NCBI GenBank assembly: GCA_027625915.1
Contig: JANTQA010000057.1
Span: 2,542,001-2,606,000 of the forward strand
From: Anaeramoeba flamelloides
Taxonomy: Eukaryota > Metamonada > Anaeramoebidae
Direction of reading: 5' to 3'
DNA: 64,000 bases
Made by a program: the position numbers and the translations under genes. Positions 1 to 11,800 of the stretch are shown here, piece after piece; the first letter of the stretch is position 1; each line of letters starts with the position of its first letter. A model generated the notes under the pieces. That model ran no database searches and had not been told where the DNA came from. It saw nothing but the letters and a program-made list of their open reading frames with translations.

Positions 1-1962
1 TAAACAAAAGCTTTAACAAGCTAACATTTATAATTTTAATCAAGGTATTGATTATTTCAAAAAAATTTTTTAATGACTTAATTTTCTATAAGATTATTAT
101 TTAAAACCAAATTTTTCATTATAATAAGGCTGTGAGATTTTATTTGAAATCGGTAGAGGTGGTAATAAACTTTACCTACAACCTTTAGCACCTTACGAAT
201 ATTTAACTCAAGTTGATTTTTTTCAGGTTTGAGTATTTTGAAGAAATGCAAGACACATTGTTCATATATGATTATTAATCAGTTTGAATTTTGGGTTTCT
301 ATTTTGAATTAATTTTAATGACCAAAAAATTTTAAATGCTTTTGTTTTCTCAAATTTCGTCAAATTAAATAAAATTTGAAAAGAAAATTTAAAAACCAAG
401 ATCTTTTTCTCATATTTTTTATCAAATAATAACATTACTATCTTTCAATTATCTTACTAATTCTTTTCTAAATTTTATTTCAAGAACCTTGTTTTGTGTT
501 TATATGTTATTATCGTCCCATCCAAAAGCCTCTTTTTTCTACAGTAAGCCAATATTTTTCAGGATAATTTAGGTAATTAGTAAAAGTTCAAAAAACAGAT
601 TTGTAACACAGTTGTACTAGAGAAAATCATAATTTTTTCATCCAGAGTTCATATATTCTTTTGATAAGAAGCTCTGTACTGAGACAGAAAAATGTTTCAT
701 TGAAAACCACAATTTTCATCTTTCCTATTTACAAAACTTAAAAAAAAAGAGTTTTTTAATGTGAATTATTTTGACTAGCTTTTCAAAAAATCTCGAGATA
801 TTTCGAATTAAATTAATTGTAGTTGTGTAATAGAATTTCTTACAACTGATAGAAATAGATCTTCACTTATTTCGATTTTTTTTCCTTTTGATGAGGACTA
901 ATTCATTCTTGTAAATTTTGAAAAACAAAATCTTGAATTTCGTGTCTTATAAAAATAAAAAGAAGAAAATCTTTTAAAAATCTGTTTTCAAACTTTAAAA
1001 CTTAAAGACAGATATTTAAATATACTAAATTCTCAATCTAGCTGCTTGAATCCGATTTTATTAAAGTCTAAAGATAAAAAAAGATAAAATAATTACAAAA
1101 TTTTCATTCAGATAAATATTTTAATACAATTTTAATCTGTAAATCAAAGAAATAATTCTTATTCCACCTCTTCTGTATTTAAAATTTTGGTTCTCAGTTC
1201 AGTTAGGATACCCAATTTTTTTAGTCGATAATCTTTTTTATTTTTGAAAGAGAAAATAATTTGAGTTACTTTTCTTGTGAAAAGAAAATATCCAATTTGA
1301 AACATTAATTCAGAAGATCTTACAAAAGAATGAGTTCTGTGTTGTACATCAACTCTGGGAATTTTTCACACTCAAGAAAGTGAATTATTTCTTATTTTTG
1401 AAAATAAAAGTAAAGGATGCTAACTTCATTTTTATTGAAAAGTTGATCTTTACAAGATTGTTTAAAAATTCCTTTAATTTGGGAGTTCTGTTGTTATTAA
1501 AATATATACAAATCATTCAAACAGAATTTTGGTAAAAAACAAAATCATGCTTTTTCACCTTTAAAAATGAAGATTGTTCTTAGAATTTGATATAATAGCT
1601 TTTTTAGGAAATTTAACAATCGTAAAATGATGAAAAGAGGTGAATATAAACCCAAAATTGAAATTTTGTTTGAAGTGTGCAATCTTTTTCAACAACTTGA
1701 AATTGTGATTTCAATTAATGTATTTGAAAAAAAACAAGGTTTAATAAACTTGATCTTTTCAAAGTTTGAAAATTTGAAGGAAAAGTATAAAGCTGATAAG
1801 TGAAAAAAAAATTTAGGGTTTTTCTTTTCCAAAAAATTGATTAACTCGGTAAATTAGGATTAGAGAAAATCCAAATTATTATTATGGGTCAAAAAAATAA
1901 AATACAAGAATTATTTTTTTTTCAACAACCCGAATACTAAAAAATATATCTTCTTATCTTTT
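1..1962. other. AT-rich stretch, no gene recognised
   Basis: No open frame of useful length and no recognisable exon, RNA gene or terminal-inverted-repeat element was seen on either strand. The last few hundred bases presumably carry the promoter of the oxidoreductase gene that starts at 1963, but no motif can be singled out in such T- and A-rich sequence. Confidence 0.6.
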
Positions 1963-3603
1963 ATGGATTTTTCAAATGGAGAACAAACAATAAATGGAGG
2001 AAATTCCGAGCTTGGATCAGACCTAACTTCAAGAGACTATTCTAGTTTCAGGGAAACAGACAGTGAGTACAACTTTGAAGGAAACAAAACAAATGAGGTA
2101 AGTGTAAATGAGAGTTATAAGCATGAAGCGTATGAGATGAAGCCCTTGGTTTCCAAAAACAAGAGTGTCTTCCCAAATCGCAAACAATTAAGTTATCGTC
2201 TCTTCCATTTGCAATTTTTCATTCGATCACCATTTCGAAGTGTGATGCTTTCAATCTCTGATCTGATAATTTTTTTCCTCTTATTGGCATTGTATGGTGG
2301 GTTGAGCTATTATTATTATGGCAAAGCAAAAAGCTATTTTTTAGCTGGCTTTTGGATGATACTGTCCTTTATTACAGCAAACTTAACATTGTATTCCACA
2401 CTAATCATTTTCTTAACTTCAAGCCACCATTCAATCCTTTTCAGGATCTTTTCAAGCGCCTGGGATAAAAATCTGTGGGTTCATAAGTTTAATGGTTGGT
2501 TTACATTTTGTTGTTCTTTGATCCATTTCATCGCATGTGTACTTAATTGGTCTGTCTCAAAGAAGGGGTTTGGTGGCTTCAAAAGCGTTAACAATATTAT
2601 TGGTTTAGTATGCTTGGTTGCCTTGTGTGCCTTGCAATTGCTCCCTTTAATTAGGAAGTTCAACTATGAGCTTTTTTATTATTCGCATGTCTTTTCGATG
2701 ATCATTTATATTGTAGGATTATTTTTCCATCATCAAAAGAAAGCAGTCTTGAAAGTGACAATCGCTGGGTTGGCCCTTTATGTTTTTGATGTAATATATA
2801 GACTGTGGTCTATTTTCCGATACAAGTCCAAGATCATTGCATCCAATAGTCAAAACTCCTCGATGTGTGTCTTGACGATAAAAAAGTACAATTTTTCTTT
2901 CCAACCGGGGCAATGGATCAAAATATGCATCCCTTCTGTGTCCCGTTGGCAATTCCACCCTATCTCCATTTGCTCAAAACCAAATTTAATTTCCAAAAAC
3001 AAAATCACCAATCACAGAGACGTCTTTAAAGTCCTAATTAAAGATCTGGGGGATTGGTCAAAGAAAGTTTTGCAAAAGGTTGGAGATCAATCGATTGGCT
3101 CCAAAATCTATGTTGAGGCACCTGTAGGCACTTTTTTATATCCTGTGGCAAACTATAATTATATCATTCTTTTTGGTGGTGGCGTGGGCATCGCACCAAT
3201 GATTTCCTTGCTCGAGGCACTCTATGAAGAGAAAGAAAATTTCCCAAGGATTGTAAAATTCTTTTGGATTTTAAGAAATCCAGAGGCACTATCAATTTTT
3301 GGGCAAAAGTTAGCAAAAATCAATAAACATCCACGGTTCTTTATTTCTTGCTTTGTTTCAACCGAAGAAACAGAAATAAAAAATATTAGCCATTACAATG
3401 ATAATTTCATTGTTTTAGATCGGCCTAGAGTTAGGACACTTTGTGATGGATGCAGAAAAGATGCTCTAGAGTTAAAGATCCCCAAAATATTAGTCAGTGG
3501 TTGTGGTCCCAAAAAACTTAGTTTTGAATTCCATCAGACTTGTTTGGATTTATCAGACAAGAAAGTAAAATTCCATTTTGAAAAAAAAATTACTAATTTT
3601 TAA
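1963..3603 (+). CDS. NADPH oxidase / ferric reductase-type transmembrane flavocytochrome
   Basis: A 546-residue intronless gene of the NOX/FRE superfamily, membrane enzymes that pass electrons from NADPH through FAD and two haems across the membrane to oxygen or a metal. About 85 polar residues lead into several hydrophobic helices (roughly residues 95-290). Both haem-binding pairs are present with exact x13 spacing: H174/H188 and H242/H256. The FAD motif HPIS is at 332-335, the glycine-rich NADPH motif GGGVGIAPM starts at 405, and the C-terminal nucleotide motif SGCGP is at 512-516. Length matches NOX2-type proteins (about 570). No EF-hands or regulatory domains are seen, so calcium control as in NOX5 or DUOX is not suggested. 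Whether it makes superoxide or reduces iron cannot be settled from motifs; HPIS lies between the NOX form (HPFT) and the FRE form (HPFS). The ATG at 1963 is the first in frame. Confidence 0.92.
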   Translation: MDFSNGEQTINGGNSELGSDLTSRDYSSFRETDSEYNFEGNKTNEVSVNESYKHEAYEMKPLVSKNKSVFPNRKQLSYRLFHLQFFIRSPFRSVMLSISDLIIFFLLLALYGGLSYYYYGKAKSYFLAGFWMILSFITANLTLYSTLIIFLTSSHHSILFRIFSSAWDKNLWVHKFNGWFTFCCSLIHFIACVLNWSVSKKGFGGFKSVNNIIGLVCLVALCALQLLPLIRKFNYELFYYSHVFSMIIYIVGLFFHHQKKAVLKVTIAGLALYVFDVIYRLWSIFRYKSKIIASNSQNSSMCVLTIKKYNFSFQPGQWIKICIPSVSRWQFHPISICSKPNLISKNKITNHRDVFKVLIKDLGDWSKKVLQKVGDQSIGSKIYVEAPVGTFLYPVANYNYIILFGGGVGIAPMISLLEALYEEKENFPRIVKFFWILRNPEALSIFGQKLAKINKHPRFFISCFVSTEETEIKNISHYNDNFIVLDRPRVRTLCDGCRKDALELKIPKILVSGCGPKKLSFEFHQTCLDLSDKKVKFHFEKKITNF

Positions 3604-6600
3604 AAAAGAATTAATTTTTCTTTTTTTTTTTAGATCAAAGAATTTTTTTTATCTTTGAATTTTTTTATCGAAATATATATGCTGAAATGTTCAATAACAC
3701 TTTACTGACAATTATTGTTACTTTTCTAATGATTTTTTTATTTAATTTAATAATCTAATATTAAAAAAAAAAAAAAACAATTTTGTAAAACCCCTCTACA
3801 AATCATTGTTATATGAATTCATTTTTATTTACAAATTTAAGAAATAATATTTTTTTTTATATATAGAAAGATAAATTTTTCTAAAAATTAATAATAAACA
3901 GCTTAAAACTTAATTAGAACAATAGATCAAATTTTTTATTTATTTTTTTTTTTTTTGTTTTTTTCGTCTCTTTCTAAAAAAATATCTTAATAGTAAAATT
4001 TTCTTCATTTTTAGGTTTTAAAAAACTATAATAAATTTATTGAAATCTGATGTTTTGTTATTTATTTTTCTTTACAACCTATTGTTGAGATAAGCTACTT
4101 TCTTTAAATTCTTAAAAAAAAAAGTAATAAAAATAAATTAAAAAATTGTTAAAATTTATGAATTTTTTTTTTTATAAAAGAATTATTACATTAAACACCA
4201 AATTATGAAATATATTTATTTTCAAATAAAATTTGTATATTAGAATGATTCTACCATTATTTCAACATTATATAAGAATAAAAGCCAATATTTTTTTTTT
4301 TTTTTTTTTTTTTCGATTATATCAATATCTCATTTGAAAATCGGATTCTAAACTTTGCTTCAACAAAATCCCCCAAACAATTTTCTCAAATAGTAATTTT
4401 TTTAACAAATTATTCTTTGAAGAATAAAAAAGAAACAAGTAGAATAATAATAAAAAAAAGAACAGAATCCTAGATACCAGTATGAAGATATTAAATCAAT
4501 CAACATATTTCCCCTTCAAAATGTAAAACTCAAATTCATAGAGAGGCATTGATAAAAAATAACCTAACAAGTTTTGTTTAATCTCTGATCTTCAATCAAA
4601 GAAAATTCCAATATATTCCAATGTGATTTTTTTACAATCATTCTTGCCTTTTTAAAGAACGTTTAAATAATAGATTTTTACCAGATGAGATTTGAAATAT
4701 ATAATTTTTTTTTTGCAAAACTTTTAGGTATCAAAAAATTTGAAAAAAATAAAATATTAAATATGGTTTCAGTTCTGAAATTTTTGAAATAATTTTTTTC
4801 TTCTAATCATCATTAAAATATTTTGAGGTTTTAGAATTTATCACTGAGAAGATCATAATTAAAATATTTTCCAATTATTTGCAATTTATATTAATAATAT
4901 ATAATTCAAAAGTCCTTAAAAAAGCTTTTATAAATATTATTGAATAATAAATTATTAATTTTTTACTTTATAAGTTCATGTTTATAATAAAAAAAAAATA
5001 TCTATCTTTGAAAAAAATTATAAAATCAGGATGTATCATCAATATTATCTTTAAAAAAAAAATTGAAAAAAAAAAAAAAAAAAAAAAAATGGAATTTGAT
5101 AAAGTTCCACAGAGTGCAATAGAGTGTCTAGCCTTTATTGTTTTTTTTTTTAATTTCTGAAATGTATAGATTATCCAACAAAAACAGAAAATATCAAAAA
5201 AAAACAGTCTTTAGCTTTTCCAGAATTTAAAAAAATTGAGAAAAAATAAAGGTTTTTATCGATTATTTAGAATTCAGTAAAAGCTAAGCACTACAACACT
5301 TGACTAAAACCTTGAGAATTATCATAAGGAATTTTTTTTTCATTATTTCAGTTTTTTTAAATGAATATAACATTTTCAAAATTATTAATTATTATCTATC
5401 AAAGTAAATATTTCAAATCTGAATTAAACTAAAATTCATTCTTGGGTTTATTTGTGATTTCTTACCCAAAAAAAACTACAATTTTTCATGTCGAGACTGA
5501 AAAAAACCCTGTTTATACTGAAAACAATCAATATAATAGTCTCATGAATTTCAAATTCTATGATTTTGATTATATTCTTATAAAGTCTATTATTAAAGGT
5601 AAATGATTAAGGAGTGTAGTAGTATTGTCTAACTTTTTTTATTTTTAATGTTATTTTTACATACAAGTGAAGTCAAAACACATTTAATAAAAAAATATTT
5701 TTTTAGAATGCCAAAATGATTTAATTTTATTTTTAAAAAATATTAGTGTTAAAATTACCTTTTTAAATCATAAGGATCAACATCCAAAAAAAAATAATAA
5801 TATATAAAAATATAAATTTTAACAATCAAGAAACACCACAACAAAAAAAACATACATTGTTAAAGTTGTTTAAATTCTCTTAGGAATATTGATCAATCGT
5901 AAGTTTAGAGACTACCAAATAATTTTATTTAAGTATTTTTTTTTTCAGAACCAAACTTTAACACCATATTAAAATATTCGAAAAGATTTTAGATCAAACA
6001 AAATATCCCACTTATTTCAAAAAATAAAGTCTAAAATAGAAAAATGAAAAACAAAAAATGTTTAAAATAGTTTTCAAAAATCAAAATTATTTCCATATCA
6101 AATGAAATTCTCTCTTGTGATTCTTTTGACGGTTTTCTTTAAGTGGATAATTTTGACCTTATATTTTTAATTGTAATGTTTGTTCCGCAATTTGGGGTTT
6201 GTTTTTCGCTTTAAATTTAGTTCAAAGTTTGTTTCTGAAAAGTTTTACTGGTAGTAATTACTGGTTAACAATAATCAAAATAAAAAAAGATCTCTTTAGG
6301 TACAAGTTTTATTTTTTTTTTCAGTTTGAAAAACTATTTAGTATGTAATTTTTAATTTAATCGTTTGAAATATCTTATACTTTTTATAAATTAGAATGAA
6401 ATTAAATATGATTGAAATAATGTATATAAAAACTAGATTTCTTTAAAATTTAAAATCATTATAATAATTATTATTTTGAAATTAAGAAGATTTTTTTATT
6501 ATAAGACTTATGAAAACTAAGAAAAGATTTATTTTCAAAGTGTATTTTTAGACACTTTTTTAGACTCACTAATATTTTTTTCTTTCTTCAATAAAGAAAA

Positions 6601-6802
6601 TACTTGATTTTCAATAATTTGAAAATATGCCTAATCTTTAACATTTTGAATATGGGAAAAAAGTGATTAAAATTTCAAAAAAAAATGATTCATTTCTTAA
6701 AATAACATTTAAAGTAAATCGTGTATTGGTGTAACAATCCTATTTTTCCTTTATTTTTCAATTTCAAGATAAAGGTGATTTTGTCATTTGAAATTCCTAT
6801 TA
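3604..6802. other. AT-rich intergenic stretch
   Basis: About 3.2 kb with no supportable gene. Long homopolymer A and T runs are common. The only structure recognised is a decayed copy of the dispersed hairpin repeat at about 5088-5305, listed separately. The 60-residue frame at 4978-5160 is mostly poly-lysine from A runs and is not a gene. Confidence 0.6.
5088..5305. repeat. Hairpin-family repeat, decayed copy
   Basis: Carries the diagnostic order of the hairpin family found at about 21.0, 42.2, 49.1, 59.6 and 60.3 kb: a GAGTG..TAGAGTG..CTAG entry, then TTTTCCAGAATTTAAAA and, after a short loop, a decayed complementary arm ending in AAAGCTAAGCACT. It is more diverged than the copies at 21.2 and 49.1 kb, so it is probably an older copy. 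Confidence 0.55.
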
Positions 6803-7864
6803 TAAACTCAATTCCAAAAATTGGGGCACACCTTCAAAATCAATTTAATTCCAAGAAAAGTGATATTTGACTCTTAAATAGAAACATTAGATATTAACAA
6901 TCAATATAAATAATTTTAAAGTTAATTATTTATCATTTTTTTTCATTATTTTTTGATTTTTAATTTTCAATAATTTTTTTGATTTTTTTTGTATTCTTTT
7001 TTTTCAAATAAAAAAAAAAATTTTCTTTTTCAAAACTTTTCGAAAATCTCAAAATCACTTTAAAATGAAATTTAAAAGTTTTCATTCTGATCACAAAAAA
7101 AAATTTTTTTTTTTTCTCTAAAAAAGAAAAAAGATTCTTTTTTTATCGAGAAAAAATTTTTTTGAAAAAAAATCATGATATGGTGTGCTAGGACACATGG
7201 CCTACAAACAGACCTTATTATTATTAATGGAAGTGTGAATAGTGAATGTATTATTAATGATATTATCAAAAAAATCAAAGGAAATTCAACTCGCTAATTC
7301 AGAATAGAGTGAGTTGAAATGGATTTTCCAAAAGGATGGAGCTTGTCCACATACCTCAAAAAAAAACACAAACTTACTTAAATCGGGGATGTAATGTTCT
7401 GGGCCCTTGACCCCCAATTCCACAAGATTTAAATCCAATTGGGAATTTATGGATACTAAACTGAAAAATTGTAACCAAAAAACGAAGAAGAATTTTTAAA
7501 ATTTTCACTAATGTATGAAATACTTTGAGTTGGGAAACCTAAGATAATTAGTAAACTCTATATTTAAAAGGATAGATTTAGTTATCAAAAGACAAGCTGA
7601 ATCTATTAATAGTTTTTATTAATTTTTCTTTCAATAAAAATGGATTTTTTTGTAACCGTGTTCCAAAAATAGGGTCACACTTTTTTTTATTTTTTCTTTT
7701 TTATTTTTCGAATTGAATTTTAAATTTACTATAAAATATATAAATAGTATTAATTAAATATTTTGGGGTCTTTTATTATTTTAATGTTCAAATATCATGC
7801 ATTTTGGAGTATATTTTTATTAATGTAATTTTTTTTTGTGTCCCATTTTTTGGAATTGAGTTTA
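6803..7864 (+). mobile_element. Tc1/mariner-like DNA transposon, decayed
   Basis: Outer ends are inverted repeats: TAAACTCAATTCCAAAAA at 6803 and its near-perfect complement ending in TTTTTGGAATTGAGTTTA at 7864, both with TA at the edge, as expected of Tc1/mariner elements that duplicate TA. Inside lies a broken transposase in the + direction (7174-7466, listed separately). A further TIR-like string, TTCCAAAAATAGGGTCACAC, near 7660 suggests a second truncated insertion inside the first. At 1062 bp it is shorter than typical full elements (1.3-1.6 kb), so it is deleted as well as broken. Confidence 0.8.
7174..7466 (+). pseudogene. Tc1/mariner transposase fragment
   Basis: Two stretches match conserved blocks of Tc1-type DDE transposases. 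First, from 7174: MIWCARTHGL..L..INGSVNSE, corresponding to the family's vMvWGaIs..G..L.fi.G.vns block. Second, from about 7330: FQKDGACPHTS (family block QqDnApcHts), then DLNPIGNLW (family block SPDLNPIENLW) at about 7423-7450. The second and third blocks lie in different frames with an in-frame stop between them, so the gene is broken by at least one frameshift and one stop. The N-terminal DNA-binding part was not found. Confidence 0.8.
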
Positions 7865-7906
7865 TTATCAGAGAGCTTTTTTTTTTTTTTATTCTTACAA
7901 GTTACT

Positions 7907-8470
7907 TAAGGCGGATAATTTCAGGAATTTGAAAAAAAGATTATCTTGCATCTGGTATGACAACTTGTTATTTTGGTTATTAGCTGATCGAACATGAAAT
8001 TGGTATGAGTTTTAATAATCATTTAATAATTGTTCAAAAAGGCATTTTTTCAAAAATATTTTTTGGAAATCTGAATTGAAAACTCTAAGACTCATAATCT
8101 GAAATGAAAAATACAAAAAATCTGATTTATTAAGGTTTTCAATTGAAATTTTTAATTAATGTTTGGTTTTATTTAGAATCTTAAAGAAAATTTGTTGATT
8201 ATTTTTAAGGTAATTGAGTAAAAGGATAAATGAATATTTCAATTGACAACCCTAAAACCAAAATTCATTATTAAGTACCTTCCAATCTATGATACTTGTC
8301 CCTCTTCCTTTCCTATTTTTTAAAAAAAAAAAAAAAATAAATTGCCATAAAAACCACTATTAAAACCCTATACAAACCCAAATAATAATCAACTACTTAC
8401 CAAAACAACAAGTCACCATACCAGATACAAGATAATCTTTTTTTTCAAATTTTAGGGATTATCAACCTTA
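7907..8470. mobile_element. Long-TIR non-autonomous element, family H copy 1
   Basis: About 565 bp bounded by long inverted repeats of roughly 85-95 bp. The left arm contains GAAAAAAAGATTATCTTGCA, then TCTGGTATGACAACTTGTTA; the right arm (8380-8470) is the complement of the same order. No open frame inside. The copy at 43123-43703 shows the same arms, and a single arm lies at about 50965-51110. The element sits a few hundred bases upstream of the large kinase gene. Confidence 0.75.
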
Positions 8471-8803
8471 TTCAGAAAAATTGTTTCTTCAAAACAAAAT
8501 TTTCTTATTTTGAAAAGAAAATCAATTGAAAAGCTTTTTTGAATTAATTAATTCCACTTATTAATTTTCATCAATTTCAATTCGGTTTTTTTCCTCTCTA
8601 AATAAAATAGAATAAAAGATTTTATATTATCCAACCAATTCCAGTAAAACCTAAAACCAATAACTGTCAACGACCAATTCTGTTTCTATTAATTTTTCTC
8701 GTTCTTTTTAGGAAAATGATGAGAAAAGTCTCAACGAAATTCAAAATTTTTTTTTATTTTTTTTTTATTTTTTTTCACTTTTTCAAAATTTGTCAATTAA
8801 CAA

Positions 8804-11800
8804 ATGTCTCTTTTGACAGAAAACAAGCAAACCCAAAGGAGATTAAATTTGGTTCAAAAGTTGATTGATCAACACAAAGAAAAAGGCATTGATACCGAAA
8901 AATGGTTATTAAGGATCAGGAAAATGAATCACCAGCTGCTAACTTCAAGGGAGCATTCCTTTTTAGACACACTAATTTTGTTTGAGCTTCAATTAGGAAC
9001 GAACACTACACCAATGGCGATCAAAAAAACATTAACAAACATTTTAAAAATCTATAAAGAATTCCAAGAAACACAAGAAATCCATTGCAAGACAACCCGA
9101 AAGAATGCCATTGGCTTCAAAACGCATTTGATTAAGGACCTTTCGATGAGCACCTTATTGAGCACTGGCTATCGGTGCGATTTATGGAAAGGTAGTATCA
9201 CAGGCACTAATGGTGTTGAGCATGTCTTAGTTCGAAAGATCAACAATGGCCGACCGTTAGCGGAACGTTCTGTCAAAAGGATACAATCTTTAAATAAGAT
9301 CCCGTCTCATGCGCACATTTTACAAATTCAAAGCTACTCAGAAGAAATGCTAGTGATTGTTAATGAGGGGAAAAAAGATTTGGTTCCCTTTTGTGAGTCC
9401 AAAAAAAACAAAGCCCTTTCATCTTTAAACAAATTAAATATAATTGTCGAGATCATTTCTGCGATCGAGCACTTTCAAAAGCATTCGCAAAGTGTCAGTG
9501 CCATTCATTTAGGGAATGTGTTTCTGGACGCAAGTGGCACGTCGTATTTACTTTACCAATTGGAAGAAGAATGGGATCCATATTTTTCTTCGGATAGTCT
9601 TGACTTCAGTGAGCCCAGCGAGCACTATTCAAAGTATCCAATGTGGCGAGCACCTGAACTGTTTGGCAAAAGTTCTTCATACCGCACAGAATCTGGGCTG
9701 TCTTATAGTTTGGCCATATTAATTTACCATTTGTACAAGGGGCACCACCCATATTTAAAGAAAAACCAGGCCAATACCAAAGCCAAGACAAAGCACAAAG
9801 CTCAAGAGAATTCCAAGAACGACCATGGCTTTAATGAAAGCAAATTAATAGAAATGCTAGAATTAAAAGACTATCGACCAAAATACCCAATTGAAAACAC
9901 CACTTTGGGCAATGGCATTCGAAAAATAATTTTAGAAAATTGGTCTGTTGATCCGTCGAGACGTTGGGATTTAAAAAAAATTAAAGCCCACATCATTGAA
10001 TTGATTAATAAAGTATTTTTCTTAAAAATTGAAAGGATTACAAATAATAATTTACAAGAACTATTACAATTAATCAAAAAAGGTAAATATTCCCTTGAAC
10101 AATTATTATTAAAAGCAATACAAAGCAACGATTTAATAACGGTCAAATACTTGATTGATATTGGCGTTGATTTAAATTGTTCACAATTAATTGAAAAAAA
10201 GAAGAATTCAAGTGCCTTGCATTTGGCAATATCACAAAAAAATTTAGATTTGTTAATTTTATTATTAACAAATAGGGCTAGCCCCACAGGAAAAACTCAG
10301 AAGAAAAAAAAATCTTGGTTGACCCTTCGTGGGAAAACCCCAATTAGCTTTGCGAAATCATTGAAATTTCTCGCAGCAATACCAATCTTGGAAAATGCAG
10401 ATCAAAACATTATTCCACCAAGCTGCCCAAAATTAATTTCGTTTAATTTTTCTTCCAATTTAAAGAATAATCAAATTTTGATTAATTGGGAAAATACTAC
10501 AAAGATCAATTTTTATCAAATTGAAGTTATTCCAAATAAAAGCCACGCAAATAATCCTAACACTGATAATGACACCAACACTAATAGGAAAAAAAACAAA
10601 AAACAAAAAACAAAAAAAAAACAAAAGGAAAAGAAAAACAATGAACAAGTAAAAAATCAATATTTTGAAACGAACAATCATGAAATTTCCATCCCAATAA
10701 TTAATAATAATTATAATATTTCCTTTAGAGTACGTTCTAAAAATAATTTTTCATTTGGTGAGTGGAGTTCCTTAATCACAGTTATTAAGCCTAATTCAAT
10801 ACGGTGCCGTTCAACTGAGTATTTTAATAATAAAAATAATAAATTAAATAACATTGAAAAATTATTTATTATTTTAGATTCTTATGATACAAAGAATAAA
10901 AAAATATTTGTTGGCGGTTGTCAAGAATTATTACATTTTTATATAATTTATCAAAAAAACGATCAAATTGAAAAGCGACTTGTCCCAGAATCCAATCAAG
11001 ATCAAGAAAAAAAAATTGAAATTGAAATTGTGAATAATAATAAAAAAGAAAAGGAAAAGGAAAAGGAAAAGGAAAAGGAAAAAAAAAAGGAAAAGGAAAA
11101 GGAAAAGGAAAATGAAAATGAAAAGGAAAAAGTTGATATATTTATTAAAGATAATAAAAATGGATCATATGAATTAAAATTCCAACCAGAAAAAATTGGG
11201 ATTTATCAATTATTTTTATATTATGGCAATAATAAAAATAATAATACAAAAAATGATCTTAATATTTTAACAAATAATAAAGAACCCTTAATTATTAAAA
11301 ATAACTTGAAAACAATTAATTTAAAAAATTGCAAAATTCATGGAAACGGATTTGATCCGAATAAAATGCTAATTGCAGGCAAACTTTCAAAATTTATATT
11401 TTGTCCATTTAATAAAAATAATGAAAAAACAAGACTATTAAAAAATCAAATTTTTTCGATTAATATAAAAACTTCAAATCTAGAAGATATCAATTCACAA
11501 ATTATTAAAAATAGTGATGGGACTTTTACCATAAATTATTGCTCCTTATTTTCTGGAACAATTTATTTTTTTATAAAAATTATCACTAATGATGAAACAA
11601 ATAATAACAAAATTAAAAACATTCAAAGTATTAGCTATGTGACGAAATGTATACCTTCAAATTTTTTTAAAATAAATACTTTAAAACCACAAAAGAATAA
11701 TAAATTAAGAAATAATTTTAATCAAAATATAGAACATTCAAATAAGGATATTGAAAAATATCTGAATATTAATGATAATAATAATGAAAATTATAATTAT

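Noticed and set aside
4978-5160. 60-residue Lys-rich frame
   Set aside because: Made of A-run codons and part of a decayed hairpin repeat; no protein-like composition.
9516-10287. Alternative-frame ORFs over pseudokinase 1 and the ankyrin region
   Set aside because: Shadows of the long plus-strand frame; they show no family motifs.
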